From contig DATMGU010000014.1 in the NCBI GenBank assembly GCA_035555315.1, positions 123,324 to 187,323 of the forward strand: a stretch of DNA of 64,000 nt, written 5' to 3'. This document shows positions 1 to 7,843 of this stretch, piece after piece (the first letter of the stretch is position 1; each line of letters begins with the position of its first letter). Source of the stretch: DATMGU01 sp035555315. GTDB taxonomy: Bacteria; Pseudomonadota; Alphaproteobacteria; ATCC43930; CGMCC-115725. The notes under the pieces are model-generated. The model was not told where the DNA came from. It did no database searches and saw only the letters and a program-made list of their open reading frames with translations. Position numbers and translations under genes: made by a program.

Positions 1-192
1 GGCTTCGCCATGCCCGGCTCCCGGATTCCGATCATGGCCGAGGGGGCGACCCGCCCGGATGGCTATCTGGTGCTGGCCTGGAACTTCCTGCCGGAGTTTC
101 TGGAGAAGGAGCGCGCCTATCTCGAGCAAGGCGGCGCGCTCATCACGCCCGTGCCTAAGGTCGAGGTGATCACCCGCGACAGCGCACGGTGA
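1..192 (+). CDS. Sugar C-methyltransferase, C-terminal end (partial)
   Basis: This is the last 63 codons of a gene that begins left of the window. The fragment has the run FLPEFLEKERAYLEQGG followed by a short ITPVPKVEVI tail. That arrangement is typical of the C-terminal domain of SAM-dependent NDP-sugar C-methyltransferases, whose proteins often end shortly after a P-x-P-like strand. The stop codon overlaps the ATG of the following epimerase (TGATG), so the two are probably cotranscribed and translationally coupled. The context fits synthesis of a methyl-branched or otherwise modified surface sugar. The catalytic SAM domain lies outside the window, so the substrate cannot be inferred. Confidence 0.7.
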   Translation, partial: GFAMPGSRIPIMAEGATRPDGYLVLAWNFLPEFLEKERAYLEQGGALITPVPKVEVITRDSAR

Positions 193-1151
193 TGACGGCG
201 GCGGCAGTATCGTCGCGGACCGAAGCGGTCATCCTGTTCGGGGCTGGCGGCTTCATCGGCCGCCATGTGGTCGATGCCTTGGTCGGGTCTGTGCCGTTGG
301 TCGTCGGTGTCACCGGCACCGGTCGGCCGGTGCCGGGCCTCGACCAAGTCGCGCGGTTCGATCGGCTGGAGGATATTCCCGCCCTGCCGGTCGAGACCGT
401 CGTCATCAACGTCGCGGCGTTTCGCTATGACGCGGCGAAATTCCAGGCCGAACAGAGCCTGATTCTTGAGCGCAACACGGCGATCGCCAACAGTGTCTAT
501 GGTTTCTGTGCGGCGCGCGGCATCAAGGAAGTCCGGCTGGCGAGTTCGATGGCGGTCTATCCGGCGGAGTGGCCGGTCGGCGACGACGATCGGCCGTTCG
601 ATCTCAATGCCTGGCCGCATGACGGCGAGGCCGCTTATGCCTGGTCGAAGCGCTGGGCTGAGATCGTCGCTGAGATCCATCACCGCAGGCTCGGCATATC
701 GACGCTGACCTTTCGGCTGACCAACCCCTATGGCCCCTATGACGCGCTCGATGTGAAGGCCGCCCATGTGGCGCCGGCCTTCGCGATCAAAGCCTTGTTG
801 CCCGGGCCGGAATTCGAGGTCGCCGGCAATCCGGACGCGGAGCGGGATTTCGTCTATGCCGGCGACATCGCCGCCGTGTTTAAGGCGACGCTCGACGAGC
901 GGGGACGTCACGACACGATGAACCTCGCGCAAGGCCACACCGTCACGATCCGCCGGCTGGCCGAGGCGGTCGTCGCGGCCTCGGCGACCGGCAAGACGAT
1001 CCGCATCGCCGGTGCCGCCAGTTCCGGCGTGTCGATCCGCCGCGCCACGGGCGAAAAACTGCGCCGCTCGTTCGACTTGGCCCCGTTCCGTGGCCTGGAC
1101 GACGGGATGCGCCTCACTCTCGATTGGTACCGCGATGCCCTCGCCCGCTGA
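192..1151 (+). CDS. NAD-dependent epimerase/dehydratase (sugar nucleotide SDR), first copy
   Basis: A 319-residue extended short-chain dehydrogenase. The Rossmann glycine motif GAGGFIG lies at residues 17-23 and the catalytic pair YAWSK at 149-153. A serine-rich segment (LASSMAVYP) near 117-124 corresponds to the active-site Ser region. Length and layout match NDP-sugar 4-epimerases and dehydratases. I chose the ATG at 192, which shares a base with the upstream TGA; a GTG at 189 is an equally close alternative. The gene ends 17 bp inside the next, related epimerase gene, so the two form a tight operon. Together with the methyltransferase and heptose genes it probably modifies an activated sugar for a surface glycan, but the exact substrate is not visible. 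Confidence 0.85.
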   Translation: MTAAAVSSRTEAVILFGAGGFIGRHVVDALVGSVPLVVGVTGTGRPVPGLDQVARFDRLEDIPALPVETVVINVAAFRYDAAKFQAEQSLILERNTAIANSVYGFCAARGIKEVRLASSMAVYPAEWPVGDDDRPFDLNAWPHDGEAAYAWSKRWAEIVAEIHHRRLGISTLTFRLTNPYGPYDALDVKAAHVAPAFAIKALLPGPEFEVAGNPDAERDFVYAGDIAAVFKATLDERGRHDTMNLAQGHTVTIRRLAEAVVAASATGKTIRIAGAASSGVSIRRATGEKLRRSFDLAPFRGLDDGMRLTLDWYRDALAR

Positions 1152-2079
1152 TCTCTCCTATCCCCAACCGTCGCTGATCATCGGCGCCGACGGCTTCCTC
1201 GGCCGCAACGTCACCCGCTATTTCGCCGAGCGCGGCTGGCCGGTGCACGCGATCGGCCGCGCCGATGGCGATCTGTCCGATCGCGACACCGTCGACCGGT
1301 TGTTCAAGACGGCGCCGCCGGTCGCTCGGATCTTCCATCTCGTGACCCGGCAACGGACCGGCCAGGTGCAGTTCGGTATTCAGGGCGAGTTGCTGACGAT
1401 CAACGCGCGGATCCACTTGAACGTGCTTGAGGCGTGGCAGCGGCATCAGCCTCAGGCCAAGCTGATCTCCACCGGCAGCTCATGCGCCTATCCGGAGATG
1501 GATCGGCCGATCGCCGAGGACGCCTTTCAGACCGGCCCGATGCATCCCTCGGTTCGCGGTTACGGCCTCGCCAAACAGGTGCTGGCCGAGGGCTCGGCCG
1601 TCTATGCCGAGCAATACGGCCTGAAATACCTGCATTGCTTGCTGGCGACGCTCTACGGACCGTTCGATCACAAGCTGCCGGACCGAACGCATTTCATGAC
1701 CGCGATGATCGATCGGGCGGTCGCCGAATGCCGCGCCGGCGCCAAGCAGTTCGAGGTCTGGGGCGATCCGGCGACGGTGCGCGACCTCCTGTATGTCGAC
1801 GATCAGATCGAGGCGATCCTGCTCGCCGATGGCGGGTTTGCGAATACTTTACTGAACGTGGCGTCAAATGGCCCGGTTACGATCGGTGCCGTCGCCGCGG
1901 CTATCGTCGCTGCGTTGGATTGGCCGGCGGAAATCATCTATCCGCCCGGCACTTTCAAAGGTGCGGGTTTCAAATCGATCGATGCGACTCGCTTCCTGGC
2001 CGCGACCGGATGGCAGCCGCGCATCGATCTGGAGACCGGGATTCGCATGGTTCTGCGGACCGACTATCAGATAGGGTGA
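1135..2079 (+). CDS. NAD-dependent epimerase/dehydratase (sugar nucleotide SDR), second copy
   Basis: A 314-residue extended SDR protein with a GADGFLG nucleotide-binding motif at residues 17-23 and a YGLAK catalytic motif at 143-147. An S-T-G-S-S stretch just after residue 110 matches the active-site serine region. It looks most like the GDP-fucose synthase / GDP-6-deoxy-sugar reductase branch. The reading frame is open upstream, but an ATG at 1135 places the Rossmann fold at the usual distance from the N-terminus. It overlaps the previous gene by 17 bp, and the GHMP kinase starts 7 bp after its stop. Two different SDR enzymes in tandem suggest successive epimerisation and reduction of one nucleotide sugar, perhaps GDP-heptose. 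That substrate is inferred from the neighbours. Confidence 0.85.
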   Translation: MPSPADLSYPQPSLIIGADGFLGRNVTRYFAERGWPVHAIGRADGDLSDRDTVDRLFKTAPPVARIFHLVTRQRTGQVQFGIQGELLTINARIHLNVLEAWQRHQPQAKLISTGSSCAYPEMDRPIAEDAFQTGPMHPSVRGYGLAKQVLAEGSAVYAEQYGLKYLHCLLATLYGPFDHKLPDRTHFMTAMIDRAVAECRAGAKQFEVWGDPATVRDLLYVDDQIEAILLADGGFANTLLNVASNGPVTIGAVAAAIVAALDWPAEIIYPPGTFKGAGFKSIDATRFLAATGWQPRIDLETGIRMVLRTDYQIG

Positions 2080-2086
2080 GCCGCAC

Positions 2087-3079
2087 ATGCTGATTTCCTC
2101 GCGTACGCCGCTTCGCGTCAGCTTCTTCGGTGGGGGGACTGACTATCCGGAATATTACGAGCGCCATCGCGGCGCCGTGGTCGGCATGGCGATCGATAAA
2201 TACGTTTATATCAGCGCCCTCGAACTCACCGATTTCATCGAATATAAATACCGCGTCAGCTATTCGCGTCTTGAGATGGTGCAGGAGCTCAGCGAGATCG
2301 AGCACCCTGTCGTGCGCAACGTGCTCACCCATTACAAGATCGAAGCCGCCCTCGATCTCAGCATCGCCGCCGACATGCCGGCGCGGAGCGGCCTCGGCAG
2401 CTCGTCATCGTTCACCGTCGGCATGATCAACCTGATCAATGCCTTGCGCGGCACCTCGGTTACCAAGCTCGATCTGGGGCGCGAGGCAGTTTTCGTCGAG
2501 CGCCATCTGCTGCGCGAGCGGGTCGGGGTGCAGGATCAGCTGCATGCCGCGTTTGGCGGCATCAATCGCTTCGATTTCACCGAAAAGCGTATCCGGATCA
2601 GCCCGCTGCAGTTGACCGGACAGTCGCTGCGCATGTTGACCGGCAGTCTGCTGCTGCTACATACCGGCGTCAGCCGCTTCGCGTCCGAGACGTTGGACGA
2701 GCAGATGGTCAAGACCGTCAGCCGCAAGAACGATGAGGATCTGTCGCATCTGCTGACTCTGTGCGATCAGGCGGTCGATGTGCTGGAAGGCGAGGATCCC
2801 GAGGTGATGATCCGCGATTTCGGCGCCATGATCCATGATGGCTGGATGACCAAGCGCCGGCTGTCCGACAAGGTGTCGTCGCCGAAGATCGACGAGCTAT
2901 ACGATCACGCCCTCGCCTGCGGCGCGCTTGGCGGCAAGCTGTGCGGCGCCGGTAGCGGCGGTTTTCTGCTGATGGTCGTGCCGCCGGAGGTCCAGCCGAA
3001 ATTCCTGGCGCAACTGGGGGATGTCCGGGTCATCCGGATCGGCCTTGACACCCAGGGCTCGACCATCCTCCGCAGCTGA
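2087..3079 (+). CDS. hddA: D-glycero-alpha-D-manno-heptose-7-phosphate kinase (GHMP family)
   Basis: A 330-residue GHMP kinase. The N-terminus carries RTPLRVSFFGGGTDYPEYY, characteristic of the HddA/WcbL subgroup. The ATP-binding motif PARSGLGSSSS is at residues 98-108, and a C-terminal GALGGKLCGAGSGG motif lies near 280-292. The enzyme phosphorylates heptose 7-phosphate at C1 with the alpha configuration, the committed step toward GDP-D-glycero-alpha-D-manno-heptose. The partner enzymes HddC and GmhB are encoded at 6456 and 7265. GmhA, the isomerase that makes the substrate, is not in the window and may lie to the left. The gene follows the second epimerase after 7 bp and converges on the large glycosyltransferase. 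Confidence 0.9.
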   Translation: MLISSRTPLRVSFFGGGTDYPEYYERHRGAVVGMAIDKYVYISALELTDFIEYKYRVSYSRLEMVQELSEIEHPVVRNVLTHYKIEAALDLSIAADMPARSGLGSSSSFTVGMINLINALRGTSVTKLDLGREAVFVERHLLRERVGVQDQLHAAFGGINRFDFTEKRIRISPLQLTGQSLRMLTGSLLLLHTGVSRFASETLDEQMVKTVSRKNDEDLSHLLTLCDQAVDVLEGEDPEVMIRDFGAMIHDGWMTKRRLSDKVSSPKIDELYDHALACGALGGKLCGAGSGGFLLMVVPPEVQPKFLAQLGDVRVIRIGLDTQGSTILRS

Positions 3080-3081
3080 CT

Positions 3082-3101
3082 TGGGCGGCTCACACCGCCC
3101 A
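3082..3101. terminator. Hairpin between convergent hddA and glycosyltransferase genes
   Basis: A 7-bp perfect stem (TGGGCGG / CCGCCCA) with a 6-base loop straddles the short gap between two convergent stop codons. There is no T-tract on either side, so it is only a plausible bidirectional terminator. Confidence 0.35.
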
Positions 3102-6100
3102 TGGCCACCAATGCTGTTCGTAGCGGTTGTCGTTGAAGATCTGATAAGCCGGCTTGGTCGCCAGCCCCAACGTGCGGGCATGCCGGTTCTGCAGGCGGCC
3201 CATCAGGCGAACGACTCGGACGAGCTTTATGAAGGTCAGCTGGTCACCGGGCTGATCCAGCTCGATCGACCGATAGAACGTCAAAAGCCGCTCGACCTCC
3301 GGCCGCATCGAGCCATAGGGACCGGCATCCGGTCGCTGCTCCAACAGCGTCGCCAGGCTGAGGGCCAGGTCCAGATCGGTACTCCAGCGGTTCAGATAGC
3401 ATTTGCGGTATCTCAGCGTGTCGGTGAACAGGCTGATCAGCCGTTCGGTCGGCGCGTCGCCCATCGCCCGGTCCATGCCGGCCACCGTGCGGTGCAGATA
3501 CCAGGCACGCAAATCCTCGATCTCGGCGCGCGGATGCGCCGTCGTCCGCGCCTCCGGATAATTGTTGAAGACACCCAGCGTCTGCGGCACGAACTGGGTC
3601 TCGATATAGGGCAGGATCCGGTTCTTGAACTCGGTATCGCCGGCGGCGGTGAAGCTTTCGTCGTAATAGCCGAAACGGTCATGGATGGTGCGGCGATAGA
3701 GGCCGCCCACATAGCTCAGGAAGGTGCTGTCCAGATACGACCAATCCTGCCGGTAGCCGCTTCGGTCGTAGGGCATGATGTCGTTGTCGTAGACGCCCTT
3801 GCGGTCGACATTGGTGACCACCGAATTCGCCATGACCCAATCGACCGACGGATGCTGGTTCAACTCCGCGGCGAGGATCGTTAGGGCGGTCGGATGGATG
3901 CCCTCATCGACGCCCAGAAATGTCAGATATTCGCCCCGTGCCGCGTGGATGCCGCGATTCCACGCCGCCTGGATGGTCTCCCGATTGGCCGAGCGCAGAT
4001 ACACCGCCGACAGCGGTGCCGCCGCCATCAATTCCTGGAATATGGCATATTCGTCGGTCGGCGAGCCGCTATCGACGAAGACGATCTCTACTTGGCCGTC
4101 GGTCAGCAATGTCTGCTGGCGCAGCATGGAGACGAAGGTCGGCAGTTTGCTGGCGGCACGGTAGAGTGACACGATCACGGATACTTTGATCGGTGCCGCG
4201 GTGCGCCGGTCGTCCACCAACTCCAACGGCAGCACTGGCTTGGTGCGATGGCGCTCGTACTGTGCCTCGATCAATTCGGCGCATCTAACCCGCGCCTCCG
4301 CGGGATTGCCGAACATGGCGAGCGCGGTCTCCGCTTCCTGCCGATAGCCCTGGGCTGTCAGAGTTTCGGTGACGAAGCGCAAATCGCCGAAGTGGTCGGC
4401 CCCGTTCCAACGCATCAGGCGCAGGCTGTAGGTGGCGGCCAGCAGATCGTTGCCGCGCTTGCGCTCCAGCCGGATCAACTCGCGGAACAGCTTGCCGCGT
4501 CCGACGAAGTAGAGGCCGACCAAGCGGTTGAGCTGCTCCGTTTTCGCCTTGAGTTCCAGCTGGGTGCGTTCGTCCATGGTCAGCATGACGTGCCGCCGCC
4601 TACCCGGACGGGCAAAGTACAGGGCTTGGGCGGCTGCTTTGGCATCGAGGCCCAGATAGCGTGGCAGGACCGTTTGGCCGACAACCTTCAGGAGTTGCAG
4701 ATAATCTCCAAGATTGCGTAGCTGGCGGCGGCGCAGGGCCCGGAACAGCGGCCGGAATGCGATGAGAAATCCGACAGGCAGGAAGCGCTTTACACGGGTG
4801 ACACGGGCGAACGGTAGCCAGCGGATCGTCCGGACCGCCTGGTATTTAAGCCGCGGCACCCAGGAGCGTGCCGGCCGGTTGAATAGCGCGAACCGATCCG
4901 AATAATCGCGCAGGATCGTCTGGGCCTTCAACTCCGCTTCCGCCTTGGGCTCATAGATCGTCTGCAGCGTCTCGAAGTCGGGTTTGAAGCTCGCCGCCCC
5001 GACGGTATCTACCAGGCGCGCCCGGTAATCGTCGTAATTCGCCAGAATCTCGTGGATCGCCTGCGCGGCGGTGCGTCCACAATCGAGGTCGATGATCGGC
5101 GCTTCGATCCCCGTCAGGCGCTCACGCAGGAAATCCGCGGCGCCGGCCGATTCGCTCAACACGACGGGGCAGCCGTTCAACAGTGCTTCGAGGGCAACCA
5201 GGTTGAACTGGTCGTAGCGCGACGGCAGGACGACAAGGGTGCGTTCCTGGAACAACCGTTGGAGGCCGATCTGATTCAGCGCGCCGCGGATCTCCACCGA
5301 GATGCCGCGCATGCGTGCGGCACGTTGCAGAATTTCGGTCGATCCCTGGCCCAGGCGGTTGACGCTGTCGCCGCCGATGATCAGGGCGCGGTCGTAGCTC
5401 GCGCGGGGCAACCACCAGGCGAAGTCGACGAATAGATCGGGACCCTTGCGCCGTTCCCGGCGGCCGACAAAAGCCAGGTTCGGCGGCGCGTTGCCCTGTC
5501 GGTTGCCCAATGTCGGATTGGCGATCGGCAATATGGTCAGCGGGTCGAGATAGTTGATCGGCAGATCGGAATAGACATTCCAGCTTCGGCCGTAAAACTT
5601 GCTGATTGCATAGCGGATGTCGACGCAGCGGTACTGCAGATGCTCGCGCATTCTCAGCTCGGCCAAGAGGCGCCGTTCGTCTATGCCGGAGGGCCAGTTG
5701 TTGGCGAAGGCGGAGGACAAGGTGCCGTGCAGCGCCAGCGCGACGTGATCTACCGTGACGCCGTGTTCCGCCAGGGCGCTCCGGATAAACAAGCCGAGCG
5801 TCCGGTAATCCGGCGTATCGACGACATCGAACCGGGTCGACCCCAACGAGCGTTGGACGGCGTGGGCGAGGTTCTGGGCCTCCACGTAGATGTCGTAGAA
5901 GTGACGGCTATCAAGCGGCAATTGCGCGAGATGCGGTCGATAAACCCGGTCAAACTGGATCGGATGGCTGTTCGGCGAACGGGGATAGTCCAGAGGTTCG
6001 TGATCGACAAAATAGTAGAAATCGTCTTCCGGTCGCCGCTTGATGATATTCTGGTAAACCGTCTGTCCGCCGCCGACCGATTCGAAGACATCGTATTCCG

Positions 6101-6116
6101 CTATTAGAACCTTCAT
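3090..6116 (-). CDS. Large two-domain glycosyltransferase (GT4-like plus GT2-like)
   Basis: A 1008-residue protein with two glycosyltransferase modules. Residues 1 to about 380 resemble GT4: a glycine-rich N-terminal loop (ESVGGGQTVYQN), FVGRRERRKGPDLFV near 217-230, and PSRYDQFNLVALEAL near 298-312, the donor-binding E-x7-E-like region. A basic, mostly helical linker covers about 400-640. Residues from about 642 to 900 form a GT2 fold beginning IKVSVIVSLYRAASKLP, with VDSGS at 681-685 and GVDEG at 735-739 in the place of the usual DxD. It probably adds two residues to a polysaccharide or glycoprotein glycan in the cytoplasm. It lies on the opposite strand from the heptose operon but inside the same cluster. 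Acceptor and donor are unknown. Confidence 0.8.
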   Translation of the reverse strand: MKVLIAEYDVFESVGGGQTVYQNIIKRRPEDDFYYFVDHEPLDYPRSPNSHPIQFDRVYRPHLAQLPLDSRHFYDIYVEAQNLAHAVQRSLGSTRFDVVDTPDYRTLGLFIRSALAEHGVTVDHVALALHGTLSSAFANNWPSGIDERRLLAELRMREHLQYRCVDIRYAISKFYGRSWNVYSDLPINYLDPLTILPIANPTLGNRQGNAPPNLAFVGRRERRKGPDLFVDFAWWLPRASYDRALIIGGDSVNRLGQGSTEILQRAARMRGISVEIRGALNQIGLQRLFQERTLVVLPSRYDQFNLVALEALLNGCPVVLSESAGAADFLRERLTGIEAPIIDLDCGRTAAQAIHEILANYDDYRARLVDTVGAASFKPDFETLQTIYEPKAEAELKAQTILRDYSDRFALFNRPARSWVPRLKYQAVRTIRWLPFARVTRVKRFLPVGFLIAFRPLFRALRRRQLRNLGDYLQLLKVVGQTVLPRYLGLDAKAAAQALYFARPGRRRHVMLTMDERTQLELKAKTEQLNRLVGLYFVGRGKLFRELIRLERKRGNDLLAATYSLRLMRWNGADHFGDLRFVTETLTAQGYRQEAETALAMFGNPAEARVRCAELIEAQYERHRTKPVLPLELVDDRRTAAPIKVSVIVSLYRAASKLPTFVSMLRQQTLLTDGQVEIVFVDSGSPTDEYAIFQELMAAAPLSAVYLRSANRETIQAAWNRGIHAARGEYLTFLGVDEGIHPTALTILAAELNQHPSVDWVMANSVVTNVDRKGVYDNDIMPYDRSGYRQDWSYLDSTFLSYVGGLYRRTIHDRFGYYDESFTAAGDTEFKNRILPYIETQFVPQTLGVFNNYPEARTTAHPRAEIEDLRAWYLHRTVAGMDRAMGDAPTERLISLFTDTLRYRKCYLNRWSTDLDLALSLATLLEQRPDAGPYGSMRPEVERLLTFYRSIELDQPGDQLTFIKLVRVVRLMGRLQNRHARTLGLATKPAYQIFNDNRYEQHWWPWAV

Positions 6117-6455
6117 CGTACGCTCAATTTAATTGAAATAAAGTGCATCGGTCTGGTGTCGTGATCACCAAAACCTGTCGCGTCAAGCTCGCGAACCCGC
6201 ATCCGACTCTTAACTCATTGTCTTGGGATGAAACCGAGGAGCGCGCCGCCCAGTTTCAACGAGGAAATTTCGCCACAATACGTCAGGAATAGCCGACTAT
6301 CTCACCTTAATGTGGCGATAAGCTTTACCGTTCGTTTGAGCTTGCGGGCTTATACACTGCGGTTCGGCAACCCGCCAAGCTTATCCGAACCGTCGACGAA
6401 GGGGGCGAGCATCGGTGCCTTGCCACCTTCCGGTCTGTGACCTTCTGGACAGCCG
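6117..6455. other. Intergenic region between divergent glycosyltransferase and hddC
   Basis: About 340 bases lie between divergent genes and I see no convincing gene in them. Next to the glycosyltransferase start is an AT-rich stretch with a 13-bp perfect palindrome, TCAATTTAATTGA, at 6124-6136. Its 11-base core is identical to the core of the OhrR-type palindromes near 35.7 kb. The rest probably contains the promoters of both flanking transcription units, but no clear sigma-70 hexamer pair stood out. Confidence 0.5.
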
Positions 6456-7268
6456 ATGAAGCCTGCCGGTATGTCTAGCGGAACAGTCATCCGCCACGTT
6501 TCAGGGGTCATTAGTTCATTGTCCATTGACGCAGTCGTCCTCGCAGGGGGCCGTGGCACGCGTCTCGCCTCGGTTGTCAGCGACGTCCCAAAACCACTCG
6601 CTCCGGTGGATGGTAAGCCGTTCCTCAATTACCTGCTGGCCGGTTTCGTCGCCGGCGGTGTGGTTGGGCGGGTCGTCTTGGCGATCGGTCATCTGGCCGA
6701 CCGGGTGGTCGCGCATTACGCGGCGACGCCGCCGGCCCTGCCGCTCGATTATTCGATCGAAACCACGCCGCTGGGGACGGGGGGCGCCCTGGTCGCCGCC
6801 TGGCCGCGGGTGCGGGGACGCCGGGCGATCGTCGCCAATGGCGATAGCCTGGTCGCGTCCGATCATCGAGCGCTCCTCGATCACCATGTTCTGTCGGGTG
6901 CCTTGGTGACGATGACCCTGGTCGAGGTGCCCGATACCGCGCGCTACGGCGCGGTGACGCTGGCGGATGATCCGGCGGCACGACCGGGAACCGGTCGTGT
7001 ATCGGCGTTTCACGAGAAATCCGCTATCGGCGGTATCGGGTTGATCAATGCCGGGTTGTACCTGATCGAGGCGGAAGCGATCGCGGCATTACCCGATGGA
7101 CCCTTGTCGCTGGAGCGGGATGTCCTGCCGGTGCTGGTCGCGGCGGGACGGGTCCAGGCGGTTGTGACGCGAGGGCCGTTCCTCGATATTGGCTTGCCCG
7201 AAACCTATGCGGCGGCTCCCGCTTTCCTCGCCGGTCTGGGCATGGCCACTGGCGGGACCGGTCGATGA
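6456..7268 (+). CDS. hddC: D-glycero-alpha-D-manno-heptose 1-phosphate guanylyltransferase
   Basis: A nucleotidyltransferase of up to 270 residues. The signature LAGGRGTRL (residues 29-37) is followed by a VPKPLAPVDGKPF segment that binds the sugar-phosphate and nucleotide. ETTPLGTGGAL and ANGDSL follow, as in sugar-1-phosphate guanylyl/thymidylyltransferases. It would convert heptose 1-phosphate plus GTP to GDP-heptose. The N-terminus is longer than usual: family members normally begin only a few residues before the AVVLAGG strand. The true start could therefore be the ATG at 6471 or a TTG further in. The stop overlaps the gmhB start by 4 bp (ATGA), indicating translational coupling. The specific assignment leans on hddA and gmhB being nearby. 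Confidence 0.85.
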   Translation: MKPAGMSSGTVIRHVSGVISSLSIDAVVLAGGRGTRLASVVSDVPKPLAPVDGKPFLNYLLAGFVAGGVVGRVVLAIGHLADRVVAHYAATPPALPLDYSIETTPLGTGGALVAAWPRVRGRRAIVANGDSLVASDHRALLDHHVLSGALVTMTLVEVPDTARYGAVTLADDPAARPGTGRVSAFHEKSAIGGIGLINAGLYLIEAEAIAALPDGPLSLERDVLPVLVAAGRVQAVVTRGPFLDIGLPETYAAAPAFLAGLGMATGGTGR

Positions 7269-7843
7269 CGCGCGGGCTGATTCTCGACCGGGATGGCGTC
7301 ATCAATGTCGATAGCGGGTATGTCCACCGCATCGAGGAGTGCCACTTCATCGACGGTATCTTCGATCTGGTTCGGCATTTCGCGGCGCGGGGGTTCGTCC
7401 CGGCCATCGCGACCAATCAGGCCGGGATCGGCCGTGGCTATTATGGCGAGCGCGACTTCGTCCGCTTCACCGATTGGATGCTCGGCGAATTTCGGCGACA
7501 CGATGTCGAGATCGCGCGCGTCTATCACTGTCCGGATCACCCGACCGAGGGGCTCGGCGCCTATCGCCGCGAGAATGCCTGGCGCAAGCCCGGCCCCGGC
7601 ATGTTCCTGCAGGCGATCGAGGATTTCGGGCTCGATCCGGTGTCCTCCTGGTGCATTGGCGACAAGCCGACCGATATCGCCGCCGCCGCGGCGGCCGGGA
7701 TCGGCACACGGGTGCTGTTCGACCCGGCCGCCGCGGCGGTCGATCTGGTGGATGGCACCGATGCGCCGGCCCATTGGGTGGCGCCACGGCACGCCGATAT
7801 CGCGACCCTGCTGGATCGGCTAGACGGCCGGCCCGCTCGGTGA
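7265..7843 (+). CDS. gmhB: D-glycero-D-manno-heptose 1,7-bisphosphate 7-phosphatase (HAD-IIIA)
   Basis: A 192-residue HAD phosphatase. Motif I is LDRDGVIN (nucleophile Asp8 and acid/base Asp10), TNQAG gives motif II, and GDKPTDIAAA (132-141) gives the Mg-binding motif. It removes the 7-phosphate from heptose bisphosphate before guanylylation. The zinc loop of classical GmhB has a C-x-H pair and a second C-x-C pair. Here C89-P-D-H92 is present, but the second pair position reads RRENAWRKPG with no cysteines, so the zinc site looks incomplete. The gene overlaps hddC by 4 bp and the next glycosyltransferase start by 4 bp, forming a coupled hddC-gmhB-GT operon. Confidence 0.85.
   Translation: MTRGLILDRDGVINVDSGYVHRIEECHFIDGIFDLVRHFAARGFVPAIATNQAGIGRGYYGERDFVRFTDWMLGEFRRHDVEIARVYHCPDHPTEGLGAYRRENAWRKPGPGMFLQAIEDFGLDPVSSWCIGDKPTDIAAAAAAGIGTRVLFDPAAAAVDLVDGTDAPAHWVAPRHADIATLLDRLDGRPAR

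Noticed and set aside
117..938. Long minus-strand open frame across the first epimerase gene
   Set aside because: It is the high-GC mirror of a well-supported SDR gene on the plus strand and has a low-complexity, Arg-rich translation with no family features.
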